NCBI GenBank assembly: GCA_036940085.1
Contig: JALLBK010000141.1
Span: 1-33,701, forward strand
DNA from: Discostella pseudostelligera
Lineage: Eukaryota > Bacillariophyta > Thalassiosirophyceae > Thalassiosirales > Thalassiosiraceae
DNA length: 33,701 nt
Reading direction: 5' to 3'
Shown: piece after piece, positions 1 through 8,411 of the stretch
Layout: every line of letters starts with the position of its first letter
How positions within the stretch are numbered: position 1 is the first letter of the stretch
Notes under the pieces: generated by a model
Seen by the model: only the letters and a program-made list of their open reading frames with translations
Told to the model about the DNA's origin: nothing
Database searches by the model: none
Translations under genes and position numbers: made by a program

Positions 1-221
1 TTGTACATTATATCTACACAATCCACATTGTTCTCTATCTTCTCGTGCGCATGATCATGGAATCCTTCATGAACAGTCGAGTAGCAGCGATAACTTCGTC
101 TGTCACTTTGTACATTATATCTACACAATCCACATTGTTCTCTATCTTCTCGTGCGCATGATAGACTCCATGGAATCCTTCATGAACAGTCGACTAGCAG
201 CGATAACTTCGTCTGTCACTT
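1..221. repeat. Imperfect direct duplication covering a gene 3' end
   Basis: Bases 1-108 recur at 108-221. The copies differ by a 6-base gap (the left copy lacks AGACTC after ATGAT) and one substitution (CGAG versus CGAC). The right copy holds the last codons and TAG stop of the sulfotransferase-like gene on the minus strand. The 6-base difference would be in frame. It may be two alleles placed end to end by the assembler, since other joins in this window are unmerged, or a true small tandem duplication. Confidence 0.85.
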
Positions 222-1600
222 CTATATCCCGTTCGTCAGTCCACATTTTCTCTTTAGAATCGACTCCAACACGAGAATTCGACTTCACGGAAAGAATACT
301 ATCCACACGATCTCTCACTCCTTGTGGATCCATATCAATCTCGTCCTGCATTCCAAAATACGGCAATACAACATCCACAATGAAATCAACATTCTCTGCT
401 ATATCAATCTCATACCGAAAGGAGCATACCCGTTCCACTCTCTTCGTGCTCTTGCGTCGCCGTCTCGACGAATGTGGATAGATACATGGCGCACATTTCG
501 TGATGGGACAATTCCTCCACATTGATATTGTATTCGGACGACTTTCTCGATAGAGCTAATGAGGGATTGCGTTTGGACTTGATGCATGCCTTCTTGCGCG
601 ATGGTTCCATAGTCTTGGCTAATACATGTTCTGCAGTACTACGGTAGACGAATGCCCATTTGGCGTGTGGGTAGAGACTGCGCATTGTTGTTAGGTAGGC
701 GGCGGATGCACTTGATAACTTGAGGTACAATCGTTGGACGGTCGAGTTGTCGTTATTGCCATCAACGTTGTCGGAAGAAGGAATTCGGGATAGTAATGTA
801 ATGATATCTCGTATCAGACGATGCTGTTTCCGAACTGAGCAATTCGTCGACAAATGTCGATTGCGTATAGTGTCACATGCAGACAATGCATCTCGAATGG
901 CAGCATGTTCAGATATAACAAGGTTGGAATCGAATGTAGCCATGGCATTGGATATAAGACTAGCACCCGAGTATCCCTGATGAAATATCACGCCGGTTAA
1001 TGGAAGATGACGCACTGCCGAATTCTTATTGTCTCCGTTAGAGGTATTGTCATGGGCGCGAACGGCCTGCATCACATCTGTCAATGGAATTGTGTACCGA
1101 TGCTCACGACAATGTTCCGACTCTGACATGATGGAAGTAATCGTTGGATAGGATGAGGGGTCGTTTCTATTGTCAGAGGGATTGAAGATGCAAAATTCAC
1201 CATCGACATTGTTGTAGTAGTCATTTTCGTTGCCATAATCAGTCTCGTCAGCGATTTCCTCGTACTGTTGCGGCTCGAAACTGCCTCCATCCTCGGTGGC
1301 AAAACTAGTTGGTGAATATCGAATAGCCGCAAGGACAAATATCATCGTCATGCGATCGCGATGCGCATGTGGATCAGGTGTGAATTGCATGGCAATGAGT
1401 GACTCGGAATCCCATTGGGATGGTGATGGTGGTGCCAAGCTGACGGAGGGCGGCTCCTCATCGTTGGAGACTCTCTGGAGTGTTCGATATGGAACATGGC
1501 GGGCGGTGGTGGAGGATGGACATTGACTTGCCAATAGAATGAGGAGGCCGAGAGAAACGAAGCGATGGCATGGTGGCTGCATTGTCGTCCGCGCCGTCAT
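142..1600 (-). CDS. Sulfotransferase-like P-loop protein, broken by a one-base frameshift
   Basis: The protein begins with a probable signal peptide (hydrophobic FVSLGLLILLASQ near residues 14-26). A P-loop-like segment, VIFHQGYSGASLISNAM, sits near residue 200 in the position of a 5'-phosphosulfate loop. WAFVYRSTAEHVLAK resembles the 3'-phosphate-binding motif. The first frame (410-1600) stops at 410. The C-terminal third (VDFIVDVVLPYFGMQDEID and on, to the TAG at 142-144) lies in another frame. The frames meet where a sulfotransferase should read LRYE; removing one A/T from the AAA run at 418-420 gives LLRYEID. No usable GT-AG intron spans the break. It is a sequence error or a recent mutation. 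The family call is by motif; the substrate is unknown. It diverges from the CID gene. Confidence 0.62.
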
Positions 1601-2157
1601 GGTGAGGAGCAGTGAGAATGAATGATGGAGATGGAGTTTGGGGTAGGGGTTCTTGTTTGTTGTTTGTTGTTGTTATTGTTGCTTGTTGTTTGGTGTTGGT
1701 GTTGCGTTCATGCGGAAGCTATTGGAGGCTTGTTTGTTTGTGATTGCGCGGTCATTTTAATGTCAATCGCATTTCACATTCCTCGCACACTCTTCTTCAA
1801 TTTCAAAATTTAAAATGGGAGAAATGAGAAATGAAGAAAGAGGTTCTTGGGTTTTCTCAACGACGTTAAGGCAGTATTGTCTCAGTGTCTCAATACAAAG
1901 ACAGTGTCACAACGAGCCACGTGGCCTTTTTGGCGGGAAGCTGACGACGACTCTTTTCGGCGGGAGAGATGAGGGGTGACACGTGGATGCTAGACAGCCA
2001 CGTGGAAGGCAAGCACCGCCGGCGCCGATCGACCATTCATTCATTCACCGTCACCATCGCCGTCGACCATGATGCATCCGCCGCCACAGGCAATCAAAAT
2101 CACCACCATTCACCCTTCACAATCCGCTTCAGTAGCCCCCTATCTAAGCAGCCAACC
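1601..2157. promoter_or_regulatory. Divergent promoter region with CACGTG and E2F-like boxes
   Basis: This 557-bp region separates two divergent starts. It holds CCACGTGG at 1917-1924, ACACGTGG at 1979-1986 and CCACGTGG at 1998-2005. It also holds E2F-like TTTTTGGCGGGAA at 1927-1939 and TTTTCGGCGGGAGA at 1954-1967. CACGTG is the classical bHLH/bZIP core and GGCGGGAA the classical E2F/DP core. Their function in this organism is inferred. The G/T-rich stretch at 1630-1730 is low complexity. Confidence 0.55.
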
Positions 2158-3658
2158 ATGTCCGATGCCGCCGACTTCCGCGCCATCCTCAATCTCACCG
2201 ACATGTCGGCCCCCGCCATCCAAGCCTCGTCACGCGCCATGATGCGATTCTACGACAAACCCGGTGGGGCCAACGTGGCCGTCTCCGAATGGCGATCGGT
2301 ATTACAAACAGCCACATCCTCCCAATACCTTCCATTATTATATGTTGCCAATGAGGTATTACAGACATCAAAGCGAAACCGGGGGAATAAATTTCTAGAG
2401 GCATTTAGTCCAGTATTGGGAAGTAGTTTGCAATACATTTGTACACGGGATGCATCGACTGTTGAGAAGGTACGACGCACCGTGAAAATTTGGGGGGATC
2501 GACATGTCTTCTCCATGAGATATGTTATGGATGTTTTGGAGGGATTGGAGCAATTTCGGGACGGGGGGAATGCTGCTGCTGCGGGTAAGGGAAATACGGC
2601 GATGGCATCGACATCATCGACAGTGGCAGCTTCGACTGCATCAGCATCACAAGTGAAACCGATGAAATCCCCCTCTGTTTCAGTAACTACCGATTCGGAC
2701 GATGATGAATACTACGACGACGATGATAATAATATATTTGGGGTGGGTGAGGGAGATGGTCAAAAATTACTCGACATTAGTATCGATGCAACGGCACTCT
2801 CCGCGGCTTCGTCGTCGGCGCATCTAACAACTTCTCGTGAATTCGGTGCCGGCGCGAAGCGACGTCGTACGAGTGCAGCAGCAGCGGGTACAGGGGCACA
2901 TGCCTCCTCCCTCGCAGTGCCACAATCTACCTCGCCTACGACTACCGGTAGTGCATCCACTGTTAAAAAGCCAAAAGCATTGTCCAGTCAAAACTTCTTT
3001 GACCTCTTCCAATCGGTTGCTAATCTTGATGAACGATACAAATCATCCATCAATTATATTCAATCCATTCCATCTTCCTACCTCGATGATGATAGTGGTT
3101 CCAGTAGCATCGATGATCTCGTGGGAGATGAATTAACCGACATGTACAAGAAGGTCTGTCAGACACAGCGGAATGTTCGGAGGGAACGTCGGACCATGTA
3201 TACCGTGGCAATACAGCGACGTGAATTGGAGAAGGAGGCGAAACGATACATTAATTGGTTGAAGAATCTTACCAAAGTCGACGATGAGGATATTGATTTT
3301 GTGAATAAGTTGGAGAAGAAATTGGATGTGTTATCGGTTTGCTATGGTAAGCGAAGGTCTTTTGTTTTCTCTTTTTTGCCGTCCTCTCCTCGTCTGTCTC
3401 TGACACGCAATTAATTGCCCTTTACTTCTTCTTTCAGACGGGGCAAAGTCATCACGCGACAAGCGTCGTGCCGATGAGGCCCGACAGCGCGCCGACGCCC
3501 ACGAGGCCGAACGTCGACGAGCCGAGGAAGAGGAACGCCGACGCATACTCGATGATGCCAAAATGGAAGCCGAGGCGAAACCTGGCATGATGTGGAATAA
3601 GGAGAAAAGAGAATACGAGTATATCCATGATACCACGGAGGAATCTTGGAGAGACTAG
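2158..3658 (+). CDS. RPRD/Rtt103-like RNA polymerase II CTD-interacting (CID) protein
   Basis: Two exons, 2158-3346 and 3438-3658, flank a 91-bp intron (GTAAGC...TTTCAG) and give 469 aa. Residues 1-132 form a CID helical domain; YLPLLYVANEVLQTSKR matches the helix that contacts phosphorylated CTD repeats in RPRD1 and Rtt103. A long Ser/Ala/Thr- and Asp-rich linker follows (about 140-265). Then comes a charged helical region (about 280-440) like the RPRD coiled coil. The C-terminus, after an R/E-rich helix, has a W-x9-YIHD-x5-W pattern like half a WW domain. I chose the ATG at 2158 (CCAACCATGTCC) over the in-frame ATG at 1969, because 1969-2157 lies among promoter motifs and the CID starts at 2158. 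The likely role is nuclear: CTD binding in termination or CTD dephosphorylation. Confidence 0.85.
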
Positions 3659-4076
3659 TGCATGTACATGTTTCGTGAGTTGCAAATTTAGCATGGGAGT
3701 GGTGCGAAAAGATATATTGTCGGCGACATACATCTATATTGGCATTGTGTGAACTAAGAAAATTGAATCATCACAACATCGTGAGGTGAACCCTTTGCGT
3801 TAATTTGAGAAGCCTCTGATGTCGGATGATTGATTTTCGTATCACTTTCCCGTGCACATGCGTTGATGAACCAATAGCCGAATGGTCCTGAACTACACAA
3901 CATGGATAGCAGTTCATTAAGAGAGTTACGACACGGGCTTTGCATTTTATGAATATTATGGACGTTGTGGTACTAGACAACATTGAATTCCAAAGACGAC
4001 ACATAAATCCAATCCCACATTCACAAGATGAGGTCCAGCATGAAGGTCCGAACACTACTTATCCAAGGCGTTATGT
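3659..4076. other. Convergent 3' intergenic region
   Basis: 418 bp lie between the stop of the CID gene and the stop of the acyltransferase. No conserved-looking ORF, RNA or repeat is visible. It probably holds the two 3' untranslated regions. Confidence 0.6.
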
Positions 4077-5012
4077 TCACTTCTTCTTTTTCAGTTCTGT
4101 AATCTCTTCTCCGATGAGTGGTAGAACACTAAAAATTGCATCATATGTCTTTTGTTTTAAATCCTCCTTGTCCATTCCAACTTTTGCTTGAATTGGGTTA
4201 TGAACAGTGAGCACCACGTTGTTCACATTTCCGCCCCATAACATACACAGCGGGTACATGCTATTCCAGCAACTGAGTGGAATGTGGATCGATATTGGAA
4301 TGAGCTGACTTTGATTCTCCAACGCCACTCGATATGCCCCATCCTTAAATGGTAACCGAACTGCCATCCGCCTTGTTCCCTGGGGAAAAAAGAACATTGG
4401 CAAGCCCGACTGTATAGCAATTGTAGATTTCTCGTACAAATTCGATACCGACTTCTTGTTCTTACCCGTCCGTTGAATAAATACATGTTGACCCAATGTC
4501 ATGATAAGTCCAACACCGGGTAGGTATCGAACACTCTGTTTGGAAATCCATTTAAACCGTCTTCCCAAGAAATAGACTACCGCGAGATCGACTTGCGAGG
4601 CATGGTTAGCAACATAGACCGGTGCTGGAGATGATCCATCGTCGGGGGGTAAGTTCTTCTCTCCCTTTATTTCTACCTTGGGACAAATGAAGCATATGCA
4701 GCATATCTTAGCGATCAACCGTTCCACGACATGGGCTTCGTATTGGCAATCAAATCCAAGAAATTTCCCCAAGATGAATTTCGGTAGTAGTACCAGACCT
4801 CCCACGAGGGTGAGAGCCATCCAAAGAAGATTGAATAGGAAAACTTTCATTAAACCAAAGAGTGAAATTGATGGCAGCAGATCCGATTTCCATATCTTCC
4901 TTTCCTGGAAGACCGATAATATCGGTAGGACTAGTACCGATGAACAGTAGAGAAGGAAGGCATGGGTTGCTACTGATATCAACCGATCCGGTGAAAAATA
5001 GAATGGATACAT
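4077..5012 (-). CDS. LPAAT-type 1-acylglycerol-3-phosphate O-acyltransferase (PlsC family)
   Basis: 311 aa from the first in-frame ATG. Hydrophobic segments lie near residues 14-36 and 52-83. The acyltransferase core shows NHASQVD (136-142, the catalytic HX4D), a second block with VFIQR (177-181) and FPQGTRR (209-215, substrate-binding block), then LIPISIHI (237-244). The enzyme would acylate lysophosphatidate to phosphatidate in a membrane. Two oddities: the usual FPEGTR carries Gln for Glu, and the protein ends in four lysines (KKKK, an ER-retrieval-like tail). The start is uncertain. Another frame upstream (from an ATG at 5148) encodes an acidic stretch plus the hydrophobic ELSHLLWLYLL...LIFIHVSILFF, which could be the true N-terminus if one base is wrong near 5000. 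Confidence 0.85.
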   Translation of the reverse strand: MYPFYFSPDRLISVATHAFLLYCSSVLVLPILSVFQERKIWKSDLLPSISLFGLMKVFLFNLLWMALTLVGGLVLLPKFILGKFLGFDCQYEAHVVERLIAKICCICFICPKVEIKGEKNLPPDDGSSPAPVYVANHASQVDLAVVYFLGRRFKWISKQSVRYLPGVGLIMTLGQHVFIQRTGKNKKSVSNLYEKSTIAIQSGLPMFFFPQGTRRMAVRLPFKDGAYRVALENQSQLIPISIHIPLSCWNSMYPLCMLWGGNVNNVVLTVHNPIQAKVGMDKEDLKQKTYDAIFSVLPLIGEEITELKKKK

Positions 5013-5547
5013 GGATAAAAATGAGCGCCAGACTCCTGGTGAGCAAGTAGAGCCAGAGTAAGTGGCTCAATTCGTAGCGTCGATGATCGTATGGAAGGTG
5101 GCGGCGGTGTTGTTGAACAAGATCTTCATCTTCATCTTCATTCTTCATGATCTTCCTCCTGTTTTTGTTCCAATGCCCTCTTGAAGCTTTTCCCGCCATT
5201 TTCGCAATATCTTTCTTCGCCAAACGTTCGCCGCAATCCTCTTCCCACCGTTACGAGTCGAGTCGAGTAAAATCGAATTCCACGTGTAAGTTCAAAGGAG
5301 CAAGGTCGATGAGCAACAGTCGGTGGCTGGGGGTGAGGGTGAGACCCGACCACAATGAGCTGCCATAGATGAGAGGAAATTAGCCAACAATATCCTTTAA
5401 ATACTGGGTTCACGAGGGTATAAAATGGTGAGGATTTAACGTCTTTGGTTAACCGCAGGTTACAATGTTGTAGATGATCGATGATATGAACGGTTGTTGT
5501 GTCTCCACAGTCCACGATACAATGATTGTCGATGTATGGACGATAAT
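5013..5547. promoter_or_regulatory. Acyltransferase upstream region with E2F-like and CACGTG sites
   Basis: It contains TTTTCCCGCC at 5188-5197 (E2F-like, reverse orientation) and CCACGTGT at 5280-5287, both upstream of the acyltransferase. The region from about 5013 to 5148 can also encode a hydrophobic peptide in another frame. The far end is the 3' flank of the zinc-ribbon gene. Confidence 0.45.
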
Positions 5548-6495
5548 TTACCCATCCTCATCATTCCATATTTTCCCACATGCCAAGCAGCGACATCTCT
5601 CCACGACAATCTCTGATCGATCCTTCATCCCCCACACCTCACCTTTCAACATATCATTATTTTTACTTGTGACATTTCCACTAATCTCCACTTCGGAGCT
5701 TCCACAGGTACACTTTTTGGATGAGGCATTGTTCCCAGATGTTATATCACGCGTCATTTCCTTCTCTATATCTTCCCATTTCATTTTCGTTCATTCGTTC
5801 CTGTGAATCCCATCGTTCGAGTCGACTATTTGACTCCAAATATTGGTTGGTGGTTTCCGCTGGTATGGATTGGTTGGCTTCTGTTGTGTAGCTGTTGCAT
5901 CAACCTTTGAAGCTGGTCTCTTTTTATTATACGCGGCTTTTGATACGTTGTTACTATTTGCACTTGCAAAACCCTCATACTTGGGAGGATTCTGGAGCTT
6001 TCGCAGTCTCTCTGGAAGAACAGTCTCTCGGATGAAGCCCCCCTCCAAATCATAATTGGCCGCTTTTCGCTTTGGGGGTATCTGGTTATTGTAGCTTCCT
6101 TTATACGGTTTATGGAGTGGTCGTGATATTTTTGCATCGTAGGACGGTGCCGTTGAACCCAGTAGAATAGCCAACGGATCCTCGGCTGTTGCTACCGAGT
6201 GAAAAGCACGTGCTGACTCCTCACCAATATCTTTTTGTAGTTCAATGAATGCCTCCGCAAATAATTCCTGCACTTTTGGTAATTGCTTTTCCATCCGATG
6301 GCAATCTACTAGGAGTGACGAACTCTTCTTTTTGGTGGCAATGCCCGTCGTTGTCGACGCTGTTTTTGACTTCGAATGGTTGTTGCTGCGATACGCGCCA
6401 GTTGTGTAGTAGTGAAGCATGCAAAAATGCCGCGGAGATGCGATGGAGGGTATTAGGAAGCAGGATTCGCCATTGCAGATGTTACATGAGATCAT
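5548..6495 (-). CDS. Putative TFIIS-type zinc-ribbon protein interrupted by an in-frame TGA
   Basis: One reading frame of 316 codons contains a TGA at codon 235 (5791-5793). Part one (234 aa) opens with CNICNGESC and HFCMLHYY, a possible N-terminal Cys/His metal site (residues 4-29). It continues as a basic, low-complexity region with ESARAFHS...DPLAILLG near 105-120. After the TGA come 80 codons (an ATG at 5784 is in frame) ending in a zinc ribbon: CTCGSSEV, then about 35 residues later CLACGKIW. This resembles the C-terminal ribbon of transcription factor IIS, except that the first pair is C-x-C. I infer one protein because frame and spacing are continuous, with only three codons between the TGA and the next ATG. 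I do not recognise the family beyond this. Confidence 0.55.
5791..5793 (-). other. In-frame TGA inside the zinc-ribbon gene
   Basis: The minus-strand codons read AAC GAA TGA ACG AAA ATG. The reading frame is open on both sides, and the downstream part carries the zinc ribbon. It could be a real stop, a sequencing error, a read-through site or part of an unrecognised intron. A 66-nt GT-AG candidate (GTCGAC...GAGAAG) exists but has weak signals. Confidence 0.8.
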
Positions 6496-6605
6496 GATGG
6501 AGAGTTCAAGAGGGTGCTTCGACGGACACTCTACCTCTACTCTCTACTACTACTACAGAATAGGGGTAGTATCGTACCGAATCCAATGATTGAGCTGTGG
6601 ATGGA

Positions 6606-6617
6606 TTTCCCGCCAAA
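6606..6617. promoter_or_regulatory. E2F-like site in a divergent promoter
   Basis: TTTCCCGCCAAA (reverse complement TTTGGCGGGAAA) fits the classical E2F/DP consensus on both strands. It lies 111 bp from the zinc-ribbon start and 113 bp from the sulfotransferase start. No experiment is implied. Confidence 0.45.
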
Positions 6618-6636
6618 TGGCAATCGGATAATTGGC

Positions 6637-6637
6637 N
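6637..6637. other. Single N: assembly join without visible overlap
   Basis: One N sits between ATTGGC and TGGTAA. Unlike the Ns at 9316 and 32961, I see no duplicated flank. Some promoter sequence may therefore be missing or altered here. Confidence 0.7.
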
Positions 6638-6729
6638 TGGTAATATCTCCTGATTCGCCGTCGTCGTGGTCGTCCTATCTCTTGCTCTCTCGATTAAATC
6701 GATGGCAATAATGAGCTCGCAATAACATC

Positions 6730-8313
6730 ATGAACAAGCAAGCAGAGGAGAATAATTCAGGTAGTGTTGGAGGGTGGACAAGGGATAGGAAGCGTTGTCC
6801 AACTCGCATACGGATGTACGCCATTGTCATTGTGCTGACAACATGCTTCCATCTCTACTCGGGAAACAAGACAATTCACATCAATACACCCAATGCTGCC
6901 AACATGGTTGAAGCACACGTCAACGCCGAGGTAGTTGCTGACCATGATGTGGCGAGTCATAACGGGACGACGCAATCATCTACTACGGAACATAGTACTG
7001 ATCCATCTTCTCCAGCCGACACAAACCAAAATGTTGGTGTGTCGACTATTCATCCACAGTCGAGTTCGAGTACGGGAAACTCAGGGTCGAATGCAACGAC
7101 AAATGCCAACGTTACCTCAACGATCGAATTTACTCAAGCAAAACATGATGAGAAGAGGAAATATTTCTTTCATATAGCGACTAATCCCATTCCCATCTAC
7201 ACAAAAGAACTAGCAAAAGAGGCCACCAGACCTAGTTCTTGGCAGTGTACAGCTGACCCGGCACTAGCTTCCAACAAAGGGACCATGGTTGCTTTTGTTC
7301 ATGTGTACAAAGCGGCAGGCACAACCGTAAGACAATTTTTCCATGAACTAGCCTACTCTTGCCACAAAACTTGGGTATCATTGACAAGATGCACGGGTGT
7401 AACTCCATCGTCGATCAAGTCAAGAAAACAGTGGAAGCCATGCGCAATCGAGGAAGTGGCCGATGGGCGACGGCAAGAGAAAGAACAATACTTTTATCCA
7501 AAATCGAATCACTTTAAGAAGAGTTATCGTTTTGCACCTAGCAATCCATCATTTGAGAAATTCGTCGATATCTACGGAGGCCATGCGAGGATGGGGACGG
7601 GTGATTATATCTTCCAGAACTCTTCCCACCCCGAGTCTTCTTCGCAAGGTGGTGGTGTGAGATACATTGTATTTCTTCGCGATCCAATTGAAAGGTATGT
7701 AAGTGGCTTGCTCTACCAAAACAATGTCCATAAACGTGATGAGACTTTAGAAAAAATTATAAACAAAGTCAAAAGTCGCATTGCTGATGAAAGACGAAGA
7801 AATCAATATTGGGACAAAAGTCTTGCGTATTTACTAACGCCTGAGCAAAGAGTTGCAGAGTATCGATTCAGTGCGGACCAGTTGAGAATGCTGGAATCAA
7901 ATGGATCAATTCCCCCCAATACAACCCTGTCTTCCTTGAATGCGGAAGCAAGAGCCAAGTTGGCAATTCATAACTTGTATGAATACAATGCTATTATTGG
8001 AATGACTGAGAGCATGTCCGAGTCACTTGATATTCTGAGGCAGGTGCTCCTGAATGGGCCAGAGAATGAGCTGAAGGTGCAGGCTCAGGCGGTGTTCAAG
8101 AAATTTGCTTCATCCCAAAGCGAAGGAGTGACGGCGAACAAATCGTCAAAGAAAGAGGTATCGACGTCAGCAGTTGTTGCGGAATTGGCAAAAGATGAGG
8201 AACATATGCAACTGTTATTGGAATTCGTGAAATTTGAGCGCATGATCACTGATTATGCTTGGACGATGCATAACCTGCAGTACGGTTGTGTTTCTGGATC
8301 GGTTGATTGCTAA
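6730..8313 (+). CDS. Type II membrane sulfotransferase (Sulfotransfer_2-like)
   Basis: A single exon encodes 527 aa. A short basic cytosolic tail (RDRKRCPTRIR) precedes a signal anchor near residues 28-44 (MYAIVIVLTTCFHLY). A Ser/Thr/Asn-rich stem with N-glycosylation sequons follows to about 135. The catalytic domain has FVHVYKAAGTTVRQFF (189-204), equivalent to the HIPKTGGTS 5'-phosphosulfate loop, and IVFLRDPIERYVSGLLY (313-329), the 3'-phosphate-binding motif. GGHARMG lies between them. This is the architecture of Golgi carbohydrate sulfotransferases that use PAPS. The acceptor is unknown; sulfated polysaccharide or glycoprotein is an inference. The C-terminal part has a Ser/Lys-rich insert near 457-480. 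It diverges from the zinc-ribbon gene across 234 bp. Confidence 0.85.
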   Translation: MNKQAEENNSGSVGGWTRDRKRCPTRIRMYAIVIVLTTCFHLYSGNKTIHINTPNAANMVEAHVNAEVVADHDVASHNGTTQSSTTEHSTDPSSPADTNQNVGVSTIHPQSSSSTGNSGSNATTNANVTSTIEFTQAKHDEKRKYFFHIATNPIPIYTKELAKEATRPSSWQCTADPALASNKGTMVAFVHVYKAAGTTVRQFFHELAYSCHKTWVSLTRCTGVTPSSIKSRKQWKPCAIEEVADGRRQEKEQYFYPKSNHFKKSYRFAPSNPSFEKFVDIYGGHARMGTGDYIFQNSSHPESSSQGGGVRYIVFLRDPIERYVSGLLYQNNVHKRDETLEKIINKVKSRIADERRRNQYWDKSLAYLLTPEQRVAEYRFSADQLRMLESNGSIPPNTTLSSLNAEARAKLAIHNLYEYNAIIGMTESMSESLDILRQVLLNGPENELKVQAQAVFKKFASSQSEGVTANKSSKKEVSTSAVVAELAKDEEHMQLLLEFVKFERMITDYAWTMHNLQYGCVSGSVDC

Positions 8314-8411
8314 GAAACAAAGCATTCAGTGGTAATAGATGGATATTAAGTACTCAAACAACGTCCTATTTATCTAATTGATACATGCTAATGTTTCGAA
8401 TGGAAATCAAA

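Noticed and set aside
400..480. An intron to explain the frame change in the sulfotransferase-like gene
   Set aside because: The only GT-AG spans are about 20-40 nt, far below the 77-119 nt seen elsewhere here.
1622..1813. 63-aa plus-strand ORF rich in Leu, Val and Cys
   Set aside because: It is a translation of G/T-rich low-complexity DNA with no recognisable feature.
1969..2157. In-frame N-terminal extension of the CID protein from the ATG at 1969
   Set aside because: It overlaps CACGTG boxes, is low complexity, and the CID fold begins at the better-placed ATG at 2158.
5138..5515. 125-aa minus-strand ORF upstream of the acyltransferase
   Set aside because: No domain, and it overlaps the E2F-like and CACGTG sites.
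5791..5793. Selenocysteine at the in-frame TGA
   Set aside because: Diatoms have selenoproteins, but the TGA is in a low-complexity linker with no redox motif and I could not see a convincing SECIS; kept only as one option.
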